DNA of 64,000 bases, taken from assembly GCA_024114885.1 (NCBI GenBank), contig CP099418.1:62001-126000 (forward strand), read 5' to 3'. Numbering within the stretch: position 1 is the stretch's first letter; each line of letters begins with the position of its first letter. Shown in pieces: positions 9,059 through 19,649 of this stretch. Position numbers and translations under genes: made by a program. The stretch comes from Septoria linicola. Its lineage: Eukaryota; Ascomycota; Dothideomycetes; Mycosphaerellales; Mycosphaerellaceae. The notes under the pieces are model-generated. The model was not told where the DNA came from. It saw only the letters and a program-made list of their open reading frames with translations, and searched no databases.

Positions 9059-12000
9059 CTACGCACCAACACGCACAATGCCGGACCCGCCACTCGCAAA
9101 CAGCAGCAGACCAGCAGCAGCTTCTCGCCTAGCAGCTTCCTCCATGGCGATTCTGTTCTTCCTGGCAGCGGCACTGCGATCCACGAATCGGTTCGTCGCT
9201 CCTTCGTCTACAAATTCGATGCTGTGGATCATAAAAGACATGCCATCGTGCTTTTGTTTCCACTCCCGGGACCCTAAAAAGTGCTGATTTGTGGAGGCAT
9301 AGGATTCGAGCGGTGGTAATATCAGGATCGTAATGTGTGCATCGTAGCCATCAGGCACTCTCACCGGCTTGGGAGGTCGTTCTACCAAGGTCAAGGTGTT
9401 TTCGTCGTCGCCACCATTTTCAACATTGCCGTCGCACAGCTCACGAAGATCTTCGTTGTAGTCGCCAAAGTCTCCTTTGAGCCAACCGGAATGGATAGCT
9501 GCGGCGACCACATCAGAATCGTCGGTGTAAATGTCGGTTCCCCAGATTTGGCGTCGCCGGCAGATTCCTTCCAGACTGTGATTATCTTCCGCTCCGCCTC
9601 GCCCTGAAGTCAAGTAATATCGTGGTACACGGATCGTGTAGGTGGAGTTCTCCAGACCCGTGAACACTGGGATGGGCTTCATCTTGCTGCTATATTTGAT
9701 TTTTGAGTCCGCTGGGGTGTCGGCTGCGGGTGCAGGGGAGAGCTCAGTTGTATATAAGTGTGTCCCAAGATGCTTCCGCGGCTTGCCGGCAAGCTCGTCA
9801 AGGACTTTCTTGTTGACCACGGTCGTTGTTGGTTTTCGTGCTGGCGGCATTGCTTTGGGTGGATGGTGATGGTGATGTCCTACAGGGTGCGCATGGTGGT
9901 GATGATGGTGATGAGCCTGACTCGCTGCCAAGTTTGCTTGTGAGAGAGGGTTTGAGGAGTGTCGTGGAGCGTTGCCACCATTGCCCGGCTCCAGTCCTTC
10001 GTGATGGTGATGGTGGTGATGCGGGTGGAAATGATGATGGTGGTGGTGATGGCCTTGCGCGCCCGTCTTGCTACGTTTGTTTCCCCGCTGTGCATCGGGT
10101 GTACTCCTGCCTTCACCGTCTTCTAGCTCATCTCTGGACCGCCTACCATTGTTGCGGCGACCCAGCCGTGAGCCAGCCTTGCCTCTTCCACGACTGGCAT
10201 CTACTTCAACACTACGTCTGAGATCGCCATTGTCCAGCAGTCGAGCGGCTGGACTCATGCGCGAAGGCGTGCCGGCACCATTTCCCGGAAGACCAGGATG
10301 TGGAGTACTGCCCACACCAGATCCCAGACCAGAGAACATGCGACCAAATTCCATCTTGATGCCGGGATTGTCACCACCGGGACCGACATGTCTAGGCTGC
10401 GCTCCTTGTACAGCCTGTGGAAGAGGCGAATTTCGTCCTCTTCGGTTGAACTCAGGACTGATGTTGAGGATTGCTTTATGCACTGAACTGTCGCTCTCTT
10501 TCCGCTGTTGCTCTCGCTGTAGCGCATCCATCCTCTGGTGCTCTTCCAATGTCACAGGACGCTCGGTGAAGCCATTCCGCATCCTGTCGTAAGCATGTAT
10601 ATCTGCCGGAGGAGGTGAAGGTCGTGCGAACTGTCGGCGCGCATCCTGTGCTCGTTCCTCGATGGACTCTCTCGGCGGCTCTGGTGCAGGATGCGATGTG
10701 GGCGGGTAAGCTGGCCGAAATAATGGAGCTGCCTCTTCCCTCGGCGGTCCACCAAATGTTCCTCCCAGCGGTGTATAACGCATAGGTCCTGGCGGAGGTC
10801 TGTCTCGCTCTGACTGCGGGCTGTGAAACATGGAGCGCTCCTGTGGATGTGATGTCACACCATTGTGGAAAGGCGCCCGCTCCTGGCGAAATGGCGGTTC
10901 ACTTCGAGCAGGAGGTTGTGGCTCAGCCATAGGTCGAAACCCACCAAGCCTGCCTCCAAACATGCTCTCACGATGTGCTGCCTCTTCCAACCCTCGTAGT
11001 CGATCTGCTTCCGCTGGCTGACTCATTGGCCGTGCAGGAGCACCATTGCCATTTGCATAGTGTGGCTGCTCTTGCGGATGCGGTTGGAATGCTCTGAATC
11101 CATGCGCAGGCTCACGACGGAACTGCGGAGAGCCAAAGATGCCGTCCCTTCGTGGCTCAGATCCTACACGCGCTGGCTCTCCAAACACTCGCGAAGGACT
11201 AGAACGCTTCATTCCTCGGTCACCGCTTTCGCGCATACTAGACGATCGAGCTCTTCCCGGTGACGGAGGCTGCATGGGCCGCGGCGTTGACGAAAGTCCC
11301 ACGACTGAGCCATGAGGCGATCCGGGCGGTTTTCGCTCTTCTCCTCCTCCAAGTATCGCTGATATCGACATTCCTGGGCGGTGGTGTGAGTTGTTGAGTT
11401 CACGAACGCCGTTGAAGGGTGATGCGGCGGGTGGACCTCGTGGAGCAGAGGTCAGATGTGCCGAGGGATGCGCGTTCTGTGGTGATAGAGGTGGCGGCAT
11501 TGCGCGGGCAGGGTAAGATGGCGGCGGTGGTGGTGGTTGCTCTATTGGTGCTATAAGGTGTTGGTCAATTCTGTTCAATGCTGAAGCAGCCCACATCTTC
11601 ATCTCCTCACCTCCATACTGTGGGCTTCCCGCGTGGCCCAGTGAACGTCGGCGTGTTTGGTCGTACGGCGGTGGCATTGCCATTGCACTGAGCGGTGCTG
11701 GATGCGCCGACTGGCTCGGTGGCGGAGGGGGAGGTGCGGTGTGGTCGAGCGGTGAGTGGTGCTGCGAAGCAATGTTTCCTACTGCGAAATGCAGAGTCAG
11801 CCGGTCGAAGCTCTCTAGCGTGCATTTTGAGTTTGGCGAAAGGTGGGCTCCGCCGTAACCTTGTAAGAGCCTTGGGCGATCATCCTGTGCATCAAAATCC
11901 AGAATCACGTCTCAGTGCGTGATTGTGAGACATCTCGGCAGCGCATTCGCGTGGTCTCTGGTTGGCGACAGACACGCCGTGTGTTCACCGACAGCTAGAC

Positions 12001-12216
12001 CCGTCCAAGTGAGGGGCCGCCGTCTCTTCGCTCATGATTTCTGACAAGCTGTCCGGGAAACGTCAGAGCTATGCGGCCGGCACGCTAAATGCAAGCATGG
12101 TGTGCGTGCCCCTGCTGCTGAGAAAGGTGTTCGCTGCAGCCTGCATCCATGACGGATCCATGGTGGCATTATTGCAGCGTGGAGCTATCGGAGGTGCATA
12201 GCGTATGATATCGCAA

Positions 12217-12251
<35 letters not shown>

Positions 12252-12679
12252 ACCGCATCACGAGGATATGTCGTTGAGTGGCCCGCCGGATATAGCGCAG
12301 ACAGCTTCCCAGAGTTGGCAGCACACCAGGTACCTGAGCTACCTCTGAGCTGCTCCAGCTCCCGCGTCGCGTTGTGAGGCCAGCCCCCAGCATGCCCTTT
12401 TGGCGTGTTGACCGATGATTTCACTACTGGCTCGGAATACAGTAAAAGATACATACCTTGCGTAGGTGGCCATGCTCTGGAAGGTACTCCTGCACTGCCT
12501 CTCCGACCACCACCCGGTAGGAAAGGGTCTCTGTTGGCCTGAAATGGGTCTGCAAACGGTATCTGTGTTGGTTGTGCTGTTGATGGCATATATGGCGATG
12601 GATGGCTCGACGATGTAGTCGCAGGGTGGTGTTGTCCATTAGGACGCTCTCCCGGACGTGTATATGATACACGATCCAT
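9059..12679 (-). CDS. rxt3: Rxt3, subunit of the Rpd3L histone deacetylase complex
   Basis: Two exons: 12457-12679 (74 codons plus one base) and 9059-11781, joined across an unusually long intron (11782-12456, 675 nt; donor GTATGT, branch CTGAC, acceptor GCAG). The phase fits and gives 981 residues. The C-terminal part (about residues 785-965) matches the Rxt3/LCCL-like domain: it follows YTIRVPRYYL and includes GICRRRQIWGTDIYTDDSD. In yeast Rxt3 belongs to the large Rpd3 complex that deacetylates promoter histones; a nuclear role is inferred. The first 780 residues are Pro/Gly/Arg-rich and disordered, with two long histidine tracts near 651-669 and 693-716. It is divergent from BTN1 across 479 bp. 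The C-terminal call is firm; exon 1 is well supported by splice signals and phase. Confidence 0.88.
11782..12456 (-). other. Long RXT3 intron with a triplet repeat
   Basis: 675 nt, about ten times the usual intron here. It carries the (GCT)11 repeat. An unrecognised internal exon is possible but not required by phase. Confidence 0.6.
12218..12250. repeat. (GCT)11 trinucleotide microsatellite
   Basis: Eleven perfect GCT units on the plus strand (AGC/CAG on the RXT3 strand), inside the predicted RXT3 intron. Confidence 0.95.
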
Positions 12680-13158
12680 TCTGCCTCGCCTATAGTATGT
12701 TCTTTGTCGAAAACTTGGTACGGAATCGAACAACGTGTCGAGGTCGTGTGATCGCGTGGCTCTGGTGGATTCCTCTCAATGGCTGTGGCTGTGGCATGTC
12801 GTGCCCGAGACAGCACAACGACATTTCAGCGTGTAGGCATGCTGGCTGGATGAGTCGATTTAGCAGTCGGTGTGCAATCGTGGTAGCAAGATAGAGCAGA
12901 GCAGCAGCAACGACGAGTCGACAACAAAGCGGCGACGGGGAGCAGGATGATCTTCCACGCTTGTTCCTGGTGACACGGTGCACGAACCTGCGGATGTGCC
13001 GATGCAAGTGTCTGGCCTAGTCTGAGCATGTGCCAGGGTGCTGCGCCAGCTGATCTCATCGTCAAACCTACACCTTTTCGCAGCTTACACTCTGCTGCTT
13101 GACATACCGTCTCGTTTGGTCGATCGCATAGCAAGAGCTACCGGTCGTTCTCTCGGAC
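12680..13158. promoter_or_regulatory. Divergent RXT3/BTN1 promoter region
   Basis: 479 bp separate the two start codons, so both promoters must lie here. No specific operator or TATA element is claimed. Confidence 0.6.
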
Positions 13159-14561
13159 ATGCTCCCGATGCCTGGAGCGCCGAGCTCTTCATGGCAATTG
13201 ACCAAAGCACGTCTCGCGTCCAAGTTTGAGGGAGCTTCGGTGCGAGTGTGCATCGCGTTCTGGCTGTTTGGTGAAATATACTACATCCTAAAAAATGCTC
13301 GACCTTTGACTGATTACTGACAGGCCTGATTAATAACATCTTCTACGTTATCATACTGACTGCAGCTCTCGACCTCGTAGGCCCGTCCATTCCCAAAGCG
13401 ACCGTCCTCCTAAGCTGCATCATTCCGGGTCTTGCAACGAAAATCGTTACGCCGTATTTCATCCATCTCGTCCCATACTCTCTTCGAATCCTCATCTTTG
13501 TGGGTCTCGCAACATGTGGTATGTTGGCTGTCGCTCTTTCACCCAACACGACAGATGCGAGTAGCATCACGAGTAAGATTTCAGGGATCGTGCTGGCCAA
13601 CATCAGTTCCGGTGCTGGCGAGGTAAACTTTCTCGCTCTTACACACTTCTATGGCCCATTCAGTCTGGCGAGCTGGGGCTCAGGTACTGGTGCGGCAGGA
13701 CTGCTGGGAGCAGGAGCGTACACTTTGGCAACAACGACTCTGGGCTTCAGCGTTCATGCCACGCTACTCTCGAGCTGCGTGCTGGGATTCGTAATGCTGG
13801 CTTCATATTTTGCCCTCCTACCGCTTGGTCCGCTCAAGAATGGTCGGCGGAAGGAGGCACAGTATCAGCAAGTGGCGGCCGAAGAAGATGAGGAAGAGCC
13901 GGACGGGGTAGTAGCCTCGCACAGCGGCCTTTTGGAGCAGCCGACTGCCAGATCAGCATCACCAGCATATGGTCAGCGCCGAAATTGGCTGTCGAAGAGC
14001 CTCCTCGACCTCCAGTCGAAGCTGTCTCGCGCTCAAAGCCTCGTCGTCCCGTACATGCTGCCGCTGTTCCTGGTTTACCTAGCTGAATACACCATCAATC
14101 AAGGCGTCGCACCAACGCTCCTCTTCGCTATCGAAGACTCACCATTCCGACGTTACCGCGAGTTCTACCCAACATACGGGACAATCTACCAGCTAGGCGT
14201 CTTCATATCACGTTCGTCACTGCCCTTCATACGAATCAAAAGTCTGTACATCCCGACATGGCTTCAGGTTCTGAATCTTGGCGTTCTCACCGTACAAGCG
14301 CTGTACCCTTTCATCCCGACCGTCTGGTTTATCTTCGGTATCATCCTCTGGGAAGGTCTTCTCGGCGGCTTGGTCTATGTGAGCACCTTTGCTGCCGTAC
14401 GAGAAGATGTCTCGGAAGACGAACGGGAGTTTTCACTGGGAGCTGTCACGGTGTCGGATAGTGCTGGTATCTTCTGTGCTGGGCTTCTGGGTGCTGGAAT
14501 GGAGACGGCATTGTGCAAGTGGCAAGTCGATCACGGCCGGGACTGGTGTAGGCAGCGGTGA
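13159..14561 (+). CDS. btn1: Battenin/CLN3 family vacuolar membrane protein Btn1
   Basis: Exons 13159-13270 and 13324-14561 with a 53-nt intron (GTGAAA donor, TACTGACAG end) encode 449 residues, the usual family length. Hallmarks are FWLFGLINN across the splice junction, a string of hydrophobic helices, the ASWGSGTGAAGLLGA signature and the C-terminal AVTVSDSAGI/GLLGAGMETALC region. About ten to eleven transmembrane segments are visible, with a charged cytosolic loop (residues about 220-280). CLN3/Btn1 resides in the vacuole/lysosome membrane and affects vacuolar pH and basic amino-acid balance; this is family knowledge. A second ATG at 13168 is an equally possible start. It is divergent from RXT3. 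Confidence 0.93.
13271..13323 (+). other. BTN1 intron
   Basis: 53 nt, GTGAAA...ACTGACAG. It joins a phase-1 codon and restores the conserved helix-1 sequence. Confidence 0.9.
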
Positions 14562-15187
14562 GTAGCGGAAGACGAGCTCATTGAAATATCGATCAGGAAT
14601 CTGTAAAAGAGCACGGAAAGCTTCTCAGCAGGTCTTTCGCCAGCCAGCACAAGGGACTTAGTGCCTTCACTCTCTCGCTTTTCTTGCGTCAAAGCTCACT
14701 ACTTGTCATGGCAGTGGCCGAATCTTTTGATGCTCAGGTCCGGGAAATTGCGGTGCTGAATCGCCTGGAATTCAGTTAGAGGCTGCCGTCAACATCCTAC
14801 ATATCAATAGCCTCGCTCACGCGGCTCTCAAACATTGAGGCTTTCGAAGGCTGCCTTGGGCAGTGCGATGCGAAGCCGTGCCTTCTTGGTCGACTTGATG
14901 TGTCAAAGATGCATAGTCCAAACTCAAAGTGCAGCTCATCGTGAAGTGAAGCCCTCGCTTCATTTCCGCGACTGCCAAACGCGTTGTTGCCTAGCTCGAG
15001 AACCTCACCTGCACAACAAATAGTACCAGCGCTGACTCACTTGACAAGTGTGTACGCGTTCAAGCTTGCAGCTCATTCTAATGAGGTTCATAAAAGGCAC
15101 TCTGTCGAATGGTCATGACTCTTCACACCCACACATACACAACTGTAACCAGACCGAAGCTTCACGCTATTGCGCAACTCACATGCA
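14562..15187. other. Intergenic region upstream of the AT-hook gene
   Basis: 3' flank of BTN1 and promoter/5' leader of the next gene on the same strand. No feature recognised. Confidence 0.5.
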
Positions 15188-16648
15188 ATGCCTCTTTCAC
15201 AGGGCACTACTCAACGCTACTCAATAGGAGGCAAGACATTAGCTGCCTACACGCCGTATGACCAGCCATCTGGCGCGAATGCTGCAAAGTGTCTACTCGA
15301 TGACAACGTTCAGATCGAAGGGTCTCCACCCGTGAGCGTGGTGGAAGTCTTCAAAGATGAAATGAGAGGCACAGTGAAGGCCGAACAGGAAGTCCTTCGC
15401 GAAGATGATGTTTGTGAGTGGAAAGCCGACTGGGAAGCTGACGAACCTGTCACGAACCCACGACCGACGACCGGCATAAAGCGTCTTCCACCCGATTACT
15501 CCTCTTCACAGGTTCCTTCGCCACCAGTCCAGGCTTCTGGAGTGCTGCCAGCAGAAAGCAATAGCTCTGTGCCGGAGAGTCATGCTATGCCCGCTAGCAG
15601 TTTCCAGTGGCGTCCGTATGCTGATTGGAGTCCATCACCCTTACACATGTCTAATGGTGGTATGGAGCTACCCATGCCACAGTCTCGATTCACCCAGCAA
15701 GACCAGGGAAATGACAGCCACGTTTCCTCCGCCTTTCAGCGTGTACCATGTTCCTCCATCGATCCTTGGAACTACATCAGTCCATATGCCGCAGCTGGAG
15801 TGGCGCAAGCCGACCTTGTACAGCCACCACGTAAGAAGCAATTCAAGCACAAGCCCATGAAGAAGACCGAACAGCTCAGTGCAATGGCAGACCTAGAAAC
15901 TCGATTGACCGCTTTCAACAAGGCTGCTGACGAGCAAGCTATGCAGAAGGCGATTCTTGCGACTGGGAATCCTGAGCCAGGCGTCTTCCAGCTTTTGCAG
16001 GCAGATGGCACATATGCGCAGCCAGTGGTGCCAGACTTGGTAAATCCTGTCTTTGACAATGATTCCTGCCAGGACCACGCTTCTGAACCTATCCACAAGC
16101 GTAAGCGCTCGCAGTCGCCTCCTCCGTCGGCAATCACTCCAGCTGCCACGAATACAACCCCAGCACGTCGTGGACGCCCGCCAAAGGGCCAAGAGAAGCA
16201 AAGTGCAGCAAAGGCCAAGGCTGAGAAGCCAAAGAAAGTAAAACCAGTAGGCACGAAGGCGAAGCGCAACAAGCTGCTGAACATTCCAGAAGAGGTGGAG
16301 GACATTTCACACGCACTCAATGAGCTGGGCGCACCACTCGAACGAGTCCTTGACAATATCGCCTTGCAATCTGAGAAGATCATGACCAAATCTCCAGGTA
16401 CTGCTGAAGTCGTGGAGAAACTTCGCGATATGACAAAGGAGTGGAAAGCGAGCAATCGGAAGTGTCTGAAAGGTGCTACGGAATTCTTGATGCGCAATGG
16501 AGCGTTGGCAATGGGTGCCGTCACGGTGCCCAATGGTAGTCTGGATGTTGTGCCTGCTGTCTCGATTGCTGATGCCGCAGCCGGCGATGAGGGAGCTACA
16601 AATGCCGTGGCCGTGCCGCCAGTGTCCAGCGAGGACGGCACCAAGTAG
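15188..16648 (+). CDS. AT-hook-containing protein of unknown function
   Basis: Single exon, 486 residues from the ATG at 15188 (the open frame upstream begins only at a TTG). A canonical AT-hook core, RRGRPPKG, lies near residue 327, followed by a Lys/Ala-rich basic stretch that would hold it on AT-rich DNA. Basic patches (RKKQFKHKP, HKRKRSQS) look like nuclear signals. A short region at about 365-435 is predicted helical by composition and may be the only folded part. The rest is Pro/Ser/Gln-rich. I do not recognise an orthologue; a chromatin or transcription role is inferred from the AT-hook alone. It converges with the tannase gene 142 bp downstream. Confidence 0.75.
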   Translation: MPLSQGTTQRYSIGGKTLAAYTPYDQPSGANAAKCLLDDNVQIEGSPPVSVVEVFKDEMRGTVKAEQEVLREDDVCEWKADWEADEPVTNPRPTTGIKRLPPDYSSSQVPSPPVQASGVLPAESNSSVPESHAMPASSFQWRPYADWSPSPLHMSNGGMELPMPQSRFTQQDQGNDSHVSSAFQRVPCSSIDPWNYISPYAAAGVAQADLVQPPRKKQFKHKPMKKTEQLSAMADLETRLTAFNKAADEQAMQKAILATGNPEPGVFQLLQADGTYAQPVVPDLVNPVFDNDSCQDHASEPIHKRKRSQSPPPSAITPAATNTTPARRGRPPKGQEKQSAAKAKAEKPKKVKPVGTKAKRNKLLNIPEEVEDISHALNELGAPLERVLDNIALQSEKIMTKSPGTAEVVEKLRDMTKEWKASNRKCLKGATEFLMRNGALAMGAVTVPNGSLDVVPAVSIADAAAGDEGATNAVAVPPVSSEDGTK

Positions 16649-16790
16649 GGATCCACCCTCTGCAAGGATACGAGGAAGAGGTGGCACTAGGATGCACAGC
16701 AGCCGGACTGTCTCTCATGCCTAGGTTTCTTAGCTACAATCTCAACACGATCGAATGCTAGCCACAACCTGCACTATTCCAGCACCTCGC

Positions 16791-18567
16791 TTATTTTCCC
16801 CCATCGCCATACGCATTAATAGGTATCGAATCCAAGACTGGAAACCACGTATCCAACGCCTCCTGCTCCGCCATCACACACTCAAACTCCGCCGTCCCAT
16901 TCCCTTGCCACATCGGCCTGTACGGGAACGAGCACAATCTTCGCACATCACCTTCCTCATCTCCCGCAACAACAGTAGAATTCAATCGCGTAGGCACCAC
17001 ATCATTTTCCACCCACTCAATCACCGAGCCCAGCGCTGTCAAGGGCCAAGAACCACCTTCTGTGCTCTGATGACAGTGACCTGCACCCGGCACGAGATAT
17101 AATCGATAAAACTCGTTCATCTTCTCGACCGATTCGGCGAATGCCAAGGTGGGGTACAGTGTTCGTCGGACTTGTTCCCAGTAGATTACAGAGGAGAGGG
17201 TCGGGATGGAGTTATCTGCTTCTCCGTGGTAGTGGATGACTTTTCCGCCTGCGGACTCCAGTTCAGAAAGATCTGTCCAGACGGTATTGAGAGTGCCAGA
17301 GTACTTTTGTTGACCTTCGATGATCCAGGCGCGGAGTGTGTCGACGTCGACGCCTTCGAGAGACAGGCTTTCAGAGGCGACTTCGTGGAGGAGGTATGTG
17401 ATCCATTTTGCGCCGATGCCGGAGATGGCTGCGACGTCGTAGATGCCTGTGGTGGTATTGTAGGTGCCTGCTGCGTTGGAGGAGGTGTCGGTGCCGGGTT
17501 GATAGCCGACGTAGAGGTGGCGGTTTTGGCTGTCGTAGGGGCCATATTGGACAGCGAGGAAGACGACGATGTCGTTGGCGGTGATGGTGCCGTTGGCGGC
17601 TTGAACGGCTGTGAGAGCGCCAGTGATCGGGTTGGCGGAAGAGGATGCGGAGCAGGTGTAGGGTTTGCCGATTGCTGATGTGGCATTGTAGTGCAAGCGG
17701 CAGAGGTCTGAGCGGGCGACTATGCCGTCTGTTCTGCCATCGAGGGCATCACAAGCGGTGATGGTTCCGTTGACGATTTTCGCGAGAGCGCAGGTGCTGG
17801 GTGCGTAGCCGTTGAGGTTCGAGAACTCATATACTTGTGGCCAGTCGTGCTGGACTTGCTGGAATGCCTGACGGAAAGCTGGAGCACCGATAGCAGCGCC
17901 ATCGATCGTATTCGCATATCGCTGCATCTGACTCCAGCCTTCTCTTCCTCCCTCTGAACAGCCTTGGTAGTAGGAGTAGAGCTTCGAAGAGTTGTACACA
18001 TTCTCGGCCAGCCCTTTGCCAATGACAGTCATCTCATGAATCGACAAGTATCCAAAGTTGTAGATCATGTCGTAGTTCAGGCTTCCATTCGATGCCAGAA
18101 CAACGTCTTGAAACTCGTTGCCCCAACCAAAGCCTCCATCTGTGCAGCCAGATGCAGCACCGTAGTACAGACCTGCTTCGAGACCAGAAGAACCGCTGTT
18201 GATCGCGAAGCCACCACCTCCTGTTGCGAGGAATCGTCCCTGGTATTGAGCTGGTTCCGGGAAGTAGTACCATACGTTGACCTGGAATCGTGAGTGTTGT
18301 GCAAAAGCTCCGGCTGATGACCTTGCTTACATTGTCTGACTTCCCGTCATGATAGTAGCCCACAGTAACATTGCAGAAATTGCGGCCATTGATCCCTGAA
18401 TACGTGTCTGATGTTGCGACAGAGACGTTGTATACTGGCGAAGCAGTAACATCTCCAAATGTGATTCCGGTGTATGGTTGTAGGGCGTTCTGGAAGATGT
18501 CACTGCTGCAGATGCTGGTTAAGCCAGGCGCGGAGGCGGTGCTTGCCATGATCGTGGCTCTCTCCAT
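16791..18567 (-). CDS. Tannase/feruloyl esterase family secreted esterase
   Basis: Exons 18331-18567 and 16791-18281, separated by a 49-nt intron (donor GTAAGC, acceptor CCAG); about 575 residues from the ATG at 18567. The family's CS-D-HC catalytic arrangement is visible: Ser in GCSEGGREG (near 184), Asp in HGEADNSIP (near 434) and His-Cys in GAGHC (near 477). Many N-x-S/T sites and cysteines fit a secreted glycoprotein. The family hydrolyses ester bonds in plant phenolics (gallotannin or feruloyl esters); which substrate cannot be told. Oddity: the best signal-peptide-like stretch, a run of hydrophobic residues, lies just upstream in frame but is preceded only by a TTG at 18621, so the true N-terminus may involve an unseen exon or a non-ATG start. 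Confidence 0.88.
18282..18330 (-). other. Tannase gene intron
   Basis: 49 nt, GTAAGC...GATTCCAG, phase 0. Joining the flanks gives the family-typical stretch ending VNVWYYFPEP. Confidence 0.88.
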
Positions 18568-19649
18568 AGTGTAAAGCAGTAGTAAGCAGACAATGTTGGT
18601 CAGAAAGCTGAAGTGGTTCAAGTGTTCCCAGCAGGCCTGGCCAGGTTATACTTCCAACAAGTCCTGCTCGCACTACGAATCACCGGGCTCGGACGTCATG
18701 CCAATGGATAGTGCAGGGCTAGTCGTCAGCGAATTCATCACCGTCTGGTATAAATCACGCTTCCAGACACTAGCGTTACACAAGCCACTCTGTGCCTGCA
18801 TAGATCATCGTCCTGCTCTCGAATCAGTGTAGTTCTGTGAGCCCTTGTGGGCTATTACAAGCGCAGTGAATATCTTGGATTGGCTAGTGCGATATTCTAG
18901 AGCACACACTGCGGTGTTCTCCCGAGCATTGTCGAAGATGCAGGGATGTTGGAAACAGGACAATGCTGTGCGTCTTTTTGTGCTTCTGCACGAAAGAGTA
19001 CTACATCTTGTGGGACAATGGCCGCGCGGTCCACTTACGCAGTACGGGCACAGCAGCGGTGACGAAGCAGAATCTTCGAGCCTTGACCATCTCTTGTTCT
19101 CCGGTTTGTGTGAAAATCACGGTCTCCGCTGCCGGCCGAGCAGTATCGGATATGAGTGTGGACGCTCTGCTTGCAATTTTGCGGGACATATTGGCACGAA
19201 GAACATCAGAGAATGACGAATGACTTGCGAGGCTGTTGGAGGTGCGGATTGATTGATGAGCACACCGATGAGAAAAAGGCAAGAGGTGAAGTCACGAATT
19301 CGCAAAGTCTCTTGCCGAGCACAGACCACTGCCAATGGTACCTCTCTCACATATCTGCGCCCTTCTTTGCTCCATCATGGTCGTCTCAATCTCAGCAACA
19401 AGTAAGCTGAAGGACATTCCAGAGTACAAGCTAAGCATCAATGTCTGCTACAGCATCTGATTCCTTTTTGCCATTGGTCATCATAGCGCTCATCCATGAA
19501 TGAAAGTGCCAGCGCCGACACCTTTCTTCGAGTTTTTCCAGTGATCGGGCCAATGTGTCATACCACCTCTTGAGTCCCAGTGCCCTAGCGATTGCAGAAA
19601 GCGAAGAAGCGCATATCGGTCGACATGCCGCATGCCCTGTGCAACGCCT
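18568..19649. other. Intergenic region
   Basis: Upstream of the tannase gene and downstream of the 730-residue orphan. Part of the tannase N-terminus may lie at 18568-18700. No other gene, RNA or repeat seen. Confidence 0.45.

Noticed and set aside
12185..12251. Poly-Ser/Ala/Gln coding exon from the GCT repeat
   Set aside because: The RXT3 exons join perfectly without it, and no matching acceptor/donor pair was clear.
15772..16665. 297-codon open frame opposite the AT-hook gene
   Set aside because: Antisense shadow, no domain; the plus-strand frame carries the AT-hook and basic patches.
17172..17686. Open frames on both strands inside the tannase gene
   Set aside because: They overlap the catalytic exon in other frames; composition is skewed and no domain is visible.
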